Source of the DNA: Allohoeflea poritis
Lineage (GTDB): Bacteria > Pseudomonadota > Alphaproteobacteria > Rhizobiales > Rhizobiaceae
NCBI RefSeq assembly: GCF_027889715.1
Contig: NZ_JAPJZH010000008.1
Coordinates: 1 to 64,000 of the forward strand
Reading direction: 5' to 3'
Length of the DNA stretch: 64,000 nt
A program made the position numbers and the translations under genes. Below are positions 7,908 to 16,143 of the stretch, in pieces. Position 1 is the stretch's first letter, and each line of letters opens with the position of its first letter. The notes under the pieces were generated by a model that had not been told where the DNA came from, did not search any database, and saw only the letters and a list, made by a program, of their open reading frames with translations.

Positions 7908-8833
7908 GAGACAGAATTGAGATTGGCTGCACTAATCCGCAGTTTCGCCAGTTTGACGTAATCGGGATTTAGCTCAATGCCGATGAAGTCTCGCCCGTGT
8001 TCAAGAGCCACGGCCCCGGTCGTGCCGGAACCCATAAAGGGATCGAGAACCACGCCACCTTTTGGCGCACCGGCCAGAACGCACGGACGAATGAGGTCTG
8101 GTGGATAGGTAGCGAAATGCGCGCCTTTGTATGGCTTGGTGTTGACTGACCATACGGAGCGCTTGTTTCGACCAAGCGGGTGGGTCAAAGATTTACCAAC
8201 CTTGATGTTGCCAGCGGTCAAATCTTTGCGGTGTTCATGCCACGATTGTCCACCATAGCCTTTGGCGCTGGCTTTGGGAGTTGTGACTGGCTCCTCACGT
8301 ATCGAGTCAACGTCAAAGTAGTATTGCGGTGACTTAGTGAGCAGGAAGATGTACTCGTGGGATTTGGTACACCTGTCTTTGACGCTCTCCGGCATCGGGT
8401 TCGGCTTGTGCCAAATGATGTCCTGGCGGAGAAACCAGCCCTCATCTTGGAGGGCAAAGGCAACGCGCCAAGGAATGCCGATCAAGTTCTTCTTGGGAAT
8501 GGACGTGCGCCTCTCAACCAAAGCGGCTTTTCCGAAGCCACCGAACTTATCGAACGACTTGTATAACAGGTTAAGAGAGTTGCCACCGCTGGCACCGTAG
8601 GTGTCGCCAAGGTTAAGCCACAGCGTACCATCATCTTTAAGGACACGGTGGACTTCGGCGAACACCTCAACCAACACACCGACGAACTCATTTGGCGTTC
8701 CTTCCAAGCCGAGTTGACCGTCCACGCCATAGTCTCTCATGCACCAATAGGGTGGCGAGGTAATGCAAGTCTGAACCGATAGGTCGGGGAGGGTTTGCAG
8801 AACGTCCAGGCAATCGCCCGTGATCAGTTTCAT
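7904..8833 (-). CDS. Site-specific DNA methyltransferase, beta class (N4-C or N6-A)
   Basis: 309 residues from the ATG at 8833, which has GGAGGA about 9 bases upstream; an in-frame start further up lacks support. The catalytic motif IV TSPPYW (25-30) lies before the AdoMet motif [10 protein letters not shown] (264-272), the order of the beta class. SPPY is most common in N4-cytosine enzymes but also occurs in N6-adenine ones, so the modified base is undecided. No restriction endonuclease is adjacent, so it is an orphan here. It overlaps the relaxase-like gene by 4 bases. It probably protects or marks element DNA during transfer. Confidence 0.92.
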   Translation of the reverse strand: MKLITGDCLDVLQTLPDLSVQTCITSPPYWCMRDYGVDGQLGLEGTPNEFVGVLVEVFAEVHRVLKDDGTLWLNLGDTYGASGGNSLNLLYKSFDKFGGFGKAALVERRTSIPKKNLIGIPWRVAFALQDEGWFLRQDIIWHKPNPMPESVKDRCTKSHEYIFLLTKSPQYYFDVDSIREEPVTTPKASAKGYGGQSWHEHRKDLTAGNIKVGKSLTHPLGRNKRSVWSVNTKPYKGAHFATYPPDLIRPCVLAGAPKGGVVLDPFMGSGTTGAVALEHGRDFIGIELNPDYVKLAKLRISAANLNSVS

Positions 8834-8960
8834 CTTCAGTAGTCCTCCGTTGGTGAAGGACACTGAAAAGTTCACATATTCCGGGGGGCGTAAAAGGGAT
8901 GGGTGTTGACTGGTTTGGTCAGGCGAAGACCGACGGGTGTATATGTTGGGGTGAAGAAAA

Positions 8961-10874
8961 TCAGAGCTTTCCGGGTTTGATATCCTCGTCATCGTCCGGC
9001 GGAGGCTCGTCATCGCCATCCTCGTCCGCCCGGTTGTTTCCGTACTCTTCTTCCATCACGCTGATAAGCCCATCGAGGCTGTACCGCTTAGGGCGATCAT
9101 GAAGGGCGCCAAGCGGCACCGAGATTGAATAGACCCCCTCACCCTGAACATAAGCGGCGAAGTGTAGCGGATCTTGCTCTTTTATGAACTGGTAGTCGGT
9201 TCTCATATTGCCCGCCATGTATCGGGCATCATTGTCGGAAACATCACCGGCAAACTTGATAGCGGTGTTGCCGGTTAGCGCTGCCAGCACGTCATGGCGG
9301 CGGGCGTCGGCTAAATCCTGATGAAGCAGGATGAGGCCGATATTTGCCTTGCGAGCCTCCCGCAACATGCGTTCGAGTCGACTGTCGAAATACGGCGGGG
9401 CTTCGTCGATGTAGAAGTAGACGGGGCGATGTTTGCCAGTGAAGCGCTGGCGGGCGGTTTGCAGCACCATGGCGATGAACATCCGTCCGAAGAACGAAGA
9501 GCCGTTTTCGCCAAGCAAGGACTGGTCAGTGTCAATTAGTATCAGCTTGGCGTTGGCCAACTCATCAGCCATATTGATTGGGTTTTCCTTGGCGAAGAAG
9601 ATCCGGGCGAAGGTGGGGTTCTTCAGCATTCCCCAGACCCGGCGGGAGACTTCCTGCTTGGTGGTGCCGTACTGGTTCTCGTTGTCAAACTGGTCGTGGA
9701 AGAATTCCTGCACGTAGGCGGGCATGTCGTCGAGGACATCGGCATACTCCACCCAGCCTTTTGGCTTTAGTATTTCCAGAAAGGTATCGATGTTGCCGTC
9801 CGCGGCGGCGGTCAGTTGAATGGCGAACTGAAAGACCACCTGCTGCTTGGAGGTCAGCTCCGCTTCCATGAGGGAGCCAAGGACGTATTCCAGCAGCTCA
9901 ACCGCGTTCGTTACCGCCCCCTCGTCTTTCCGCAGGTTTTTGTAGTCTACGTCAAAGAGGTTGATACCGAGATCGTTATGCGGCGACAGATAGGTTACGT
10001 CATCAATCGGTAAGTCGAGGTGAGCCAACTCGTCAATCAGTTGGCGGTGGCTGTCCATGACCACGATGGTGCAATCCTCATCCAACTGCTTGGCGATCAT
10101 GTATTTGACCAGGGACGTTTTGCCGTGCCCGGTGCCCGCCAGTACCCACATGTGGCTGGTCAGGTTTTTGAGCGACACCCGCTGCGGAATAGACGCCAGC
10201 AGGATGAGCGGCGTGTCTTTGAGATAGGCGTAGGCGCAGTGTTCGCCCTTGTATTTTGAGGGCAGAACATTGTCTTGCTCCCGAAAATTCCGCTCTAGTT
10301 TCTGCCGTAGATTATGGAAGAATCTGTCATGCTCATAGAACGGCAGGATCAGCTTCTCCACGTCCTCATTGGTGAGTTCGGCGGATGCCTCAAACATGCC
10401 GTCGGACTTTTTGTATTTCGGCAGGCAGGCAAACAGGGCATTCAGGAAGTCGTCATGGTCTTCGAGAGCATTGGCTTTTTCGATGTACCGATGAAGCTTG
10501 TCCCGGTATCTGGCTCCCTCCACCGTATTGCAAACTAGTGGCGGTTCTTTGGGTCTTGCGTAGCCCTCGATGGCGCTGATCGCTAAAGCCGCCTGCGCCA
10601 GTTCGGGCACATCCCAATTCAAACGATCAATCAGCTTTTCCGCATCAGGCGGGGCCAGAGCCGCCGCCTGCCGATACAAAGCTTCGGTCTGAGCCTTGAC
10701 CCCTTTTTCTTTGTATTCAGCGGAATTAACGTGGGCGTAGTAGATAACGCCGGGGAGGACAATCAGGCCGATGGCCAGCCCGATGATCGGCAGGTACATG
10801 GCGAACATGACGAGCGCCGTGGCACCAACAGCGAACAGAAAGACAGCAATCATGCAGCCAGCCAGTTCGTCCAT
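8961..10874 (-). CDS. Membrane-anchored VirD4/TraD-like coupling ATPase
   Basis: 637 residues. Two N-terminal hydrophobic helices (about 5-48) anchor it to the inner membrane. Walker A is GTGHGKTS at 247-254 and Walker B ends at Asp490-Glu491 (YFYIDEAPP). [11 protein letters not shown] after Walker B and a highly acidic C-terminal tail (about 612-637) are typical of coupling proteins, whose tails bind partners. It should pump DNA at the membrane during conjugation. The gene is followed by a 127-base gap before the methyltransferase and preceded, one base away, by the small gene at 10876-11238. Confidence 0.9.
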   Translation of the reverse strand: MDELAGCMIAVFLFAVGATALVMFAMYLPIIGLAIGLIVLPGVIYYAHVNSAEYKEKGVKAQTEALYRQAAALAPPDAEKLIDRLNWDVPELAQAALAISAIEGYARPKEPPLVCNTVEGARYRDKLHRYIEKANALEDHDDFLNALFACLPKYKKSDGMFEASAELTNEDVEKLILPFYEHDRFFHNLRQKLERNFREQDNVLPSKYKGEHCAYAYLKDTPLILLASIPQRVSLKNLTSHMWVLAGTGHGKTSLVKYMIAKQLDEDCTIVVMDSHRQLIDELAHLDLPIDDVTYLSPHNDLGINLFDVDYKNLRKDEGAVTNAVELLEYVLGSLMEAELTSKQQVVFQFAIQLTAAADGNIDTFLEILKPKGWVEYADVLDDMPAYVQEFFHDQFDNENQYGTTKQEVSRRVWGMLKNPTFARIFFAKENPINMADELANAKLILIDTDQSLLGENGSSFFGRMFIAMVLQTARQRFTGKHRPVYFYIDEAPPYFDSRLERMLREARKANIGLILLHQDLADARRHDVLAALTGNTAIKFAGDVSDNDARYMAGNMRTDYQFIKEQDPLHFAAYVQGEGVYSISVPLGALHDRPKRYSLDGLISVMEEEYGNNRADEDGDDEPPPDDDEDIKPGKL

Positions 10875-10875
10875 T

Positions 10876-11238
10876 CTAAAGCTCGAAGGTCTCGCTTCTG
10901 GCCTCTATGGCGGCGTTGCCGCCAATGTACTCTTTTAGAGTCTCCAGATTTTCCCTGAGCAGCCGATGATAGTATTTGGCTTCTACCGGGTTGGCCACCG
11001 GATGAGCATCCGGACCTCTCAGCAAATTCGAGATTGTCAGTGTGTATAGGTAAGCGTGGTCAGAGTCGGAGCCAGGTGGCGGATTGCGATCCATCACCGG
11101 GTATTCCTCCAGTTTCCACTCGTCTATTATGTGTCTCTCTTCGTCTGAAAACTGAACCGTGACAACCACGACACAAATCTTGGTTTTCTTGAATATACCG
11201 CCCTGGATATCCTCACGATGTTCAATGGTTACATGCAT
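10876..11238 (-). CDS. Unrecognised small protein coupled to the coupling ATPase
   Basis: 120 residues from the ATG at 11238, which has AGGGGG 6 bases upstream; an in-frame TTG two codons earlier is less likely. A beta-rich N-terminus (KTKICVVVVTVQFSDEERH) is followed by a proline-rich, polar middle and a helical C-terminus (LLRENLETLKEYIGG). Its stop lies one base before the start of the TraD-like ATPase, so the two are translated together and may act together. No domain recognised. Confidence 0.65.
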   Translation of the reverse strand: MHVTIEHREDIQGGIFKKTKICVVVVTVQFSDEERHIIDEWKLEEYPVMDRNPPPGSDSDHAYLYTLTISNLLRGPDAHPVANPVEAKYYHRLLRENLETLKEYIGGNAAIEARSETFEL

Positions 11239-11467
11239 GACCAACCCCCTTTCTTTTGTCTCTCCCGATTTAACTAGTGGGTACTAAAATCTGCATTGGC
11301 CAACTGACACAACCAAGGGTATGCCACATTTCAGCTTGCGGATAGATGCGATAAATATTCCCGAAAATACAATTATTGATTGCATCGATAAGAAGTCACG
11401 GCGGCTTTGGAGCCGGAAACGTGAACCTATGTTTTCCGGTGTGGCTGTATGTCTGCCGACTGCCGAT

Positions 11468-11496
11468 GTTCGTTCAGAACGAACCCTTGAACGAAC
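11468..11496. repeat. Three GAACGAAC sites, two forming a palindrome
   Basis: GTTCGTTC (11468-11475) and GAACGAAC (11477-11484) form an 8-bp inverted repeat around one base, and a further direct copy lies at 11489-11496, 12 bases downstream of the previous one. The group lies in the 300-base gap between the AlpA-like gene and the gene at 10876. Such clustered sites suit a dimeric repressor or recombination accessory protein. Apart from this and the terminator at 11507-11534 nothing was recognised in the gap. Confidence 0.65.
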
Positions 11497-11506
11497 CCGC
11501 AAATAG

Positions 11507-11534
11507 AAAAGGGAGAGACCAGAGCCTCTCCCTT
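11507..11534 (-). terminator. Rho-independent terminator of the AlpA-like gene
   Basis: A 9-bp stem (11509-11517 with 11526-11534), followed on the minus strand by TTTTC, lies 8 bases past the stop of the minus-strand gene 11542-11838. Confidence 0.8.
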
Positions 11535-11541
11535 GTTGCTC

Positions 11542-11838
11542 CTAAATAGGAGCCTGCCAGTCGTCCGAAACTGGAAGACCGTGGGCCTCAAAGTAGTCGA
11601 GCACGTCTTTGACGCGCCAGACGTAGCGTGACGTTGGAAACGCTCCGAGGCGGCGGCCTGTGGGGAACGGGTCGGGATTGGGAATATCCCAATACTCACG
11701 TGCCCTAGAACCCCTGCCCCCAATCCTCTTGGAGAGCGTTATGGTCTCCTTCATCAGCCGATCTGTATGAACTCGGCTATAAGGCCAGCCCATACGTTTA
11801 AGACCATGCCAGTCGATTACCAGTGGCTTCTCCGACAT
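11542..11838 (-). CDS. AlpA/excisionase-like helix-turn-helix protein
   Basis: 98 residues from the ATG at 11838 with GGAG about 8 bases upstream; a GTG three codons earlier overlaps that ribosome binding site. WHGLKRMGWPYSRVHTDRLM resembles the MerR-like winged helix of AlpA proteins, but an unusually long insert (about residues 40-70) separates it from RVKDVLDYFEAHGL. AlpA proteins switch on integrase or guide excision in P4-like elements. It is transcribed in the same direction as and just downstream of the integrase, which fits such a role. Confidence 0.75.
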   Translation of the reverse strand: MSEKPLVIDWHGLKRMGWPYSRVHTDRLMKETITLSKRIGGRGSRAREYWDIPNPDPFPTGRRLGAFPTSRYVWRVKDVLDYFEAHGLPVSDDWQAPI

Positions 11839-11882
11839 TGCAAACACTCCGTGTTAGGGAGCGTTGCAACGCCCAGGTTGAG

Positions 11883-12908
11883 TTAACCACCGATGGACAA
11901 CGTAGAGCTTAACCAGTCTTCATATCGCTGTACAGCTTGGCGCATTTCCTCCATGTATCCGTAGCGGTTATAGATACCGGCCACACCGCCAAACGAGCCG
12001 GATGAGTGGTTGAGTAGCTTTTCCACCACATGTATCGGCGTGCCAAGCGGGGCATGATTAGAAGAAAATGTCCTTCTAAGATCATGGAGTGTCCAAGGAT
12101 CAATCTTGACCGCTTTATCCATGGCCCTCTTGCTTTTGCTCCAACCGTTAAACGGTTCCGGCGGCAGGTACCGAGCGGCCAAAGGGCCGAACGGAATGGC
12201 ATGTGCTTTCTTGTTCTTGGTGACTTCCGGGGGGAAGTAGATGATATCGCCGTCGATCCAGTCGGACACGATAAGCGACGTTTCGGTTCGACGTTGACCC
12301 AAGAGAACAAGCAGCTTGACTATGTCCGAAAACGGCGGGCACTCATAATGCCAAACCGCTTTCAGTTCTTCGACCGAGAGCACCCGGTCACGGGAGGGGT
12401 TGTATGAGGCTTTGTCGCCTAAAAGCGGATTACGCAGCAGATACTCATTCCGCACGCACCAATTGAGAAATATCTTGAAGGCGGTGAGTTTATGCGGACT
12501 GCTGAGTACCGGTTTCAGCGTCTGACGGTTCAGGTCGGAGACCTTGCCGGAATATTTGAGCGTCTTGAGGTATCGCTCATACCCAACAACCGTCTTGGGG
12601 CGGTTCTTGTCCCGACACTCTTCTATAAATGCCTTGCGAGCGTCGTCATAGCTGATCTCAACTTCGGGCGATGCCGGTTTGGACACCAAAACACGCTTGG
12701 CGGCCAGCCTGGCGTCAGCCAGAGATATGTCGGGATAGCGACCAAGCGTTTTCAGTTTTCGCTTCTGGCCATACATGACCACAAACGACTTGGAACGGGT
12801 ACCGACACGCAGGCCAAAAGCGGGCGTGGTGACATCCCAATATGTCTGTTGACCAGACGGGGTAAACGGTAGCTGGCGAATGGTTAGATCGGTCAGTTTT
12901 AGTCGCAC
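11883..12908 (-). CDS. int: Tyrosine integrase with N-terminal arm-binding domain
   Basis: 341 residues. The N-terminal DUF4102-type arm-binding domain (about 1-75, with FGLRVGTRSKSFVV and LGRYPDISLADAR) is typical of P4-type integrases. The catalytic domain shows Arg206/207 (LGQRRTET), His275 and Arg278 (HDLRRT), His301 (LLNH) and the probable nucleophile Tyr313 (IYNRYGY). Its start faces the tRNA-Lys attachment site 130 bases away, the usual arrangement. It should integrate and excise the element. A long inverted repeat lies between gene and attachment site and may hold arm-type binding sites or the promoter. Confidence 0.95.
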   Translation of the reverse strand: MRLKLTDLTIRQLPFTPSGQQTYWDVTTPAFGLRVGTRSKSFVVMYGQKRKLKTLGRYPDISLADARLAAKRVLVSKPASPEVEISYDDARKAFIEECRDKNRPKTVVGYERYLKTLKYSGKVSDLNRQTLKPVLSSPHKLTAFKIFLNWCVRNEYLLRNPLLGDKASYNPSRDRVLSVEELKAVWHYECPPFSDIVKLLVLLGQRRTETSLIVSDWIDGDIIYFPPEVTKNKKAHAIPFGPLAARYLPPEPFNGWSKSKRAMDKAVKIDPWTLHDLRRTFSSNHAPLGTPIHVVEKLLNHSSGSFGGVAGIYNRYGYMEEMRQAVQRYEDWLSSTLSIGG

Positions 12909-12918
12909 TTAGTCACTC

Positions 12919-13007
12919 CAATCGCGTATTCTGGGGTGAATTTCAATGAACTCGTATGTGCCAAGTTTAGCACATAACACATTGAAACCATTGGAGAATA
13001 CGGATTG
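12919..13007. repeat. 89-bp interrupted dyad between integrase and attachment site
   Basis: Three nested arm pairs share one centre near 12965: 12955-12961 with 12970-12976, 12941-12948 with 12980-12987, and 12919-12932 with 12995-13007 (one base bulged). Spacers on the two sides are almost equal, 6 versus 3 and 8 versus 7 bases. A direct repeat of GTATGTT follows at about 13007-13022. The position, between the integrase start and the cut tRNA, suggests integrase/excisionase arm sites or an operator. Confidence 0.75.
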
Positions 13008-13038
13008 TATGTTGACGTATGTTAGCGGTCTAAAATCA

Positions 13039-13077
13039 ATTAAGAGTCAGCTGCTCTACCAACTGAGCTACACACCC
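13039..13077 (-). pseudogene. 5' half of tRNA-Lys(CUU), attachment site at the element's right end
   Basis: On the minus strand from 13077 the sequence reads the acceptor strand GGGTGTG, a D arm (GCTCAGTTGGTAGAGC), the anticodon 5' stem GCTGA and the loop CTCTTAA with anticodon CUU (13044-13042). After one more T the expected 3' stem is missing and element DNA follows; no T arm or CCA end is present before the integrase. The crossover core is therefore in or just after the anticodon loop. The other half must lie at the left end of the element, outside the window. Excision would restore the gene. Confidence 0.85.
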
Positions 13078-13149
13078 ACGAATTAAGAGAGGCCGGATAT
13101 AACCGCCCTGCCCCGTTCTGTCCAGATGAATTTCAATCGCCGGACAGCG

Positions 13150-14067
13150 TCAGTCGATTAGCAGAACGCCCTCGGCGACCTTGACGGCGTTGCCGCCGAT
13201 GCGGCCCTGGGCGATCTTGCCGCCGTCGACCTCCAGGTGCAGGTGGATCTTCGACGGGCGGCCCATCTCGACGCCCTGCTCGATGAGCAGCGCGTGGTGG
13301 CCGTCGAGCAATTCGTCGAACTGGTGGATCGCGCCGGAGATGGCGGCCACGGCCGAGCCGGTCGCCGGATCCTCGTTGATGCCGGCATGCGGCGCGAACA
13401 TGCGGGCATGGAAATGCGCCTCGTGGTCGACGCCGCCCCTGCAATAGACATAGGCGTCGGCAAGCTGCCCGTCGGCGATCGGCGCGAGCTGCTCCCACTG
13501 GCTCGCCTCGCAGCGCGCCCTGGCGGCCACCGAAAGATCGTGCACCGGCACCATCAGGAAAGGAACGCCGGCATTCCAGAATGAGATATGGTGGTTCTCG
13601 AAGCCGATCTCATGCGGCTCAAGCTGCAGGGCGGCGGCAACCGTATCCTTGCTCACTTCGAAGTCGATGCGCGAGGCAAGCCTCGGCAGGTCGAACTCGG
13701 CGAAGCTCGCCGCGCCGCGCTGGAGCTTGGCGACCGTGCGCACCGGCCCGACCCCCTCCTCCAGCACGTTCATCAGGTCGATATCGGCATCGCCCGTGGA
13801 TTTCCGCTCCGCCAATGCGATCGCCGTGCCGACGGTCGGATGGCCTGCGAAGGGCAGTTCGCGACCCGGCGTGAAGATGCGCACGGCCGCCCCGTGCGCG
13901 GGGTTTTGCGCCGGCAGCACGAACACCGTCTCCGACAGGTTGAACTCACCAGCGATCTGCTGCATCGCCTCGCCCGAAAGGCCTTCCGCGTCGAACACCA
14001 CCGCCAGCGGGTTGCCGGTCAGCCGGTCGGAGGAAAAAACGTCGTAGATGGCATATTGGCGCGGCAT
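13150..14067 (-). CDS. PhzF-family isomerase/epimerase-like protein
   Basis: 305 residues, the usual family length. Typical features are YDVFSSDRLTGNPLAV at the N-terminus, catalytic Glu in NLSETVF (about 46), GHPTVGTA (about 75-82) and EDPATGSA in the second domain. The two-lobed fold resembles diaminopimelate epimerase. PhzF itself isomerises a phenazine precursor, but most relatives have unknown substrates and no phenazine genes are nearby. It is the first chromosomal gene beyond the element. Confidence 0.9.
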   Translation of the reverse strand: MPRQYAIYDVFSSDRLTGNPLAVVFDAEGLSGEAMQQIAGEFNLSETVFVLPAQNPAHGAAVRIFTPGRELPFAGHPTVGTAIALAERKSTGDADIDLMNVLEEGVGPVRTVAKLQRGAASFAEFDLPRLASRIDFEVSKDTVAAALQLEPHEIGFENHHISFWNAGVPFLMVPVHDLSVAARARCEASQWEQLAPIADGQLADAYVYCRGGVDHEAHFHARMFAPHAGINEDPATGSAVAAISGAIHQFDELLDGHHALLIEQGVEMGRPSKIHLHLEVDGGKIAQGRIGGNAVKVAEGVLLID

Positions 14068-14198
14068 GTGGGCACTCCGTTTAGAGCAGGATGAAGTCCG
14101 GTCTGGTCATTTGATGACGGACAATCGAATTTTCGGCCTATCAGGACCACAATTAATTTTGCGTTGCAGGAATACGCGAATACTGATCGGGCCTACCT

Positions 14199-15308
14199 TC
14201 ACACCATATCGAGCGTCATGGCAACGGGGCAGTGATCGGAAGCCTTGGGGCGGTCCCAGCCGGTGCGCGGATAGCGCTCCGCCGCCTGGCCTTCCGGGAA
14301 GATCGTGCGGAAGGGCTGCCCGGCACGGACGATCTCCGGAACACGGCTGGCATTGCGCTCGGCCAGCGACGGCGACAGCAGCAGATAGTCGAGCTGGCAC
14401 AGATGCCGTTCCTGTGGCCCGCGCGTATGGAACAGCGTCCAGCGGTCCATTTCCGGCCGGCGCGTGACGGGGTTTTCCGCAAATCCGTCGCCGGTGAAGA
14501 CATCGATGGCGCTCGTTTCCTCGACCACGGGCTCGAACCCGTAGCCGTTGAACCGGTCGCCCGAAATGATGACCCGCTCCTTGTAGTCGTTCATGTCGCC
14601 GCAAATGACCCAGCGCTTGCCGGCGGTCTTTTCCTTGCCGAAACGGTTCTCGATGATGCGCCGCACGGCCATCGCCTCGGCGCTGCGCACCGGCATGGTC
14701 GCCGTGCGCCCGTCCATGCCGTTGCGGGGCGAGCCCATGGACTTGAAGTGGACCACGTAAAGCGTCAGCGGCCGTCCGCCCACCTTGACGTCGATCTCCA
14801 GGCAGTCGCGCTTGAAGATGCGATCGGATTCCTGGTTGGTTTCGGCGATCGCATCGCTGAATAGGCCGAGATCCGCATAGGTCAGATGCGCATGGCTGGT
14901 CATCTTCCGGAACTCGATCGGCTGACCGTCGCGGGTCTCCTCGCGCATCATCACCGCAACGTCGATGCCGCGCCCGTCATTGCCGTCGGTCATGTATTTG
15001 TGGATATAGCCACGGCCGACCATCTTGAAGAGATAGCCGTATTCGAAGGCCTTGAGCGCGTCGAGATTGTCGACCTCCTGAAGGCACAATATGTCGGCGG
15101 CCGCATCGGCGATCGCCAGCGCGGTCAGTTGCCTTGTGTCGTCGGTATGGGCAATGGCGCGCGCCTGCTCGAGCTGCCGGTATTCTTCCTTGGTGCGAAT
15201 GTCGTAGAGCTGCAGGCTGCGGTCCTGGCGCAGTTCGTTCCGGAAGCCGGAAAAATCGAACCGGTTCATCAGGTTCTCGACATTGAATGTGGCGATCCGC
15301 AGCGACAT
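14199..15308 (-). CDS. Endonuclease/exonuclease/phosphatase-family protein
   Basis: 369 residues from the ATG at 15308 (MSLRIATFNVENLMNRF); the longer frame upstream is not protein-like. Motifs of the DNase I/AP endonuclease fold are ATFNVENL (metal-binding Asn/Glu), LCLQEVDN, VHFKSMGSPRN, CGDMNDY and SDHCPVAM at the end. It should hydrolyse phosphodiester or phosphomonoester bonds with a divalent metal. No signal peptide is seen, so it is probably cytoplasmic. The 131-base gap to the PhzF gene shows no terminator. Confidence 0.88.
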   Translation of the reverse strand: MSLRIATFNVENLMNRFDFSGFRNELRQDRSLQLYDIRTKEEYRQLEQARAIAHTDDTRQLTALAIADAAADILCLQEVDNLDALKAFEYGYLFKMVGRGYIHKYMTDGNDGRGIDVAVMMREETRDGQPIEFRKMTSHAHLTYADLGLFSDAIAETNQESDRIFKRDCLEIDVKVGGRPLTLYVVHFKSMGSPRNGMDGRTATMPVRSAEAMAVRRIIENRFGKEKTAGKRWVICGDMNDYKERVIISGDRFNGYGFEPVVEETSAIDVFTGDGFAENPVTRRPEMDRWTLFHTRGPQERHLCQLDYLLLSPSLAERNASRVPEIVRAGQPFRTIFPEGQAAERYPRTGWDRPKASDHCPVAMTLDMV

Positions 15309-15549
15309 CGTACGCTCTGATTGCTGGAGGTTTTTCTGGCCTTCCTGTTTAGAACCTGAACACGGCCTTGTCACGCAGGCTTGATGGGACTGCAAGGACG
15401 GCCGGCAAGCCGCTGATTTTCATCCGATAAACGCAAGGGCGCGTTAACGCTCACTGCAATTGTGATCGCCTGTGCCAAGGCAAAAGCTTGCCAGCGCGCC
15501 GAACATGTCAAATAGTTAATGCCACGTTACCGAATATCGGGAGGCACAT

Positions 15550-15987
15550 ATGTCAGTCTTGTTCAGGAGCCTTGCCATCGTCATGGTCGGCATCGGCGCG
15601 CTCGCCATGGCCGTTCCGGATGCGGCGGCCGGCAAGAAATACCGCTACAAGAACAACGGCGCCAACTTCGCGGCGGGCGTCTTCACCGGCCTTGTGATCG
15701 GCGGCATTGTCGCCAATAGCGGGCGCCATGGCCGCTACCATTGCTACAACGGGTACTGCAACGGCCGCTACTACAAGCGGAACTATTACCCGAAGCCTTA
15801 TTACGGGCCGCGTTATTACGGCCGCACCTACGGCCCAAGATACCAATACCGGCCGGCGCCGCGCCGCATTTACGTCTCGCAGCAGCACATCAACTACTGC
15901 TACCGCAAATACCGGTCCTACCGGGCCTACGACAACACGTTCCAGCCCTATCACGGCCCGCGCAAGCAGTGCCGCTCGCCTTATTAA
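15550..15987 (+). CDS. BA14K-family protein
   Basis: 145 residues. A signal peptide ([20 protein letters not shown]) is followed by a short hydrophobic helix ([12 protein letters not shown]), a Tyr/Arg/Gly-rich low-complexity stretch and a C-terminal BA14K domain ([20 protein letters not shown]) with paired Cys. The family is named after a Brucella lectin-like surface protein and is typical of Hyphomicrobiales. GGGAGG lies upstream of the start. It is followed by a strong terminator at 16025-16047, so it is probably a single-gene unit. Confidence 0.88.
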   Translation: MSVLFRSLAIVMVGIGALAMAVPDAAAGKKYRYKNNGANFAAGVFTGLVIGGIVANSGRHGRYHCYNGYCNGRYYKRNYYPKPYYGPRYYGRTYGPRYQYRPAPRRIYVSQQHINYCYRKYRSYRAYDNTFQPYHGPRKQCRSPY

Positions 15988-16024
15988 GGGCAACGGCGCA
16001 CCGAATTGGAAAATGCGAAAAACG

Positions 16025-16047
16025 AGCGGCCCCCAGGGCCGCTTTTT
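16025..16047 (+). terminator. Rho-independent terminator of the BA14K gene
   Basis: A perfect 8-bp GC-rich stem (16025-16032 with 16036-16043), a 3-base loop and a T run (16043-16047) lie about 40 bases past the BA14K stop. Confidence 0.9.
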
Positions 16048-16143
16048 GTTTGGCTGGCGGTGACGCATACATATATGAATTCGCGTCCAGCGCTCGAATT
16101 TGAACACTGGTGACACGCGGCTTCGGGCCTGTACTGTCGGCCC

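Larger units (their letters stand above)
1..13039. mobile_element. Right part of an integrative, probably mobilisable element
   Basis: The right edge is marked by a tRNA-Lys(CUU) gene cut in its anticodon loop and by a tyrosine integrase reading away from it. Inside lie a serine recombinase, two VirD4/HerA-like DNA-pumping ATPases, a replication-relaxation protein, a DNA methyltransferase, an AlpA-like regulator, XRE and ribbon-helix-helix regulators and several orphans. Much of it, especially about 5400-6900, is visibly more AT-rich than the chromosome to the right. No second tRNA half, meaning no left attachment site, occurs in the window, so the element extends past position 1. No VirB-type channel genes are seen; self-transfer cannot be judged from this part alone. 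Confidence 0.85.

Noticed and set aside
13023-13042. Group I intron in the tRNA-Lys anticodon loop, a known feature in some bacteria
   Set aside because: No 3' exon with T arm and acceptor end is found downstream; the integrase gene begins only 130 bases away, which fits an attachment site instead.
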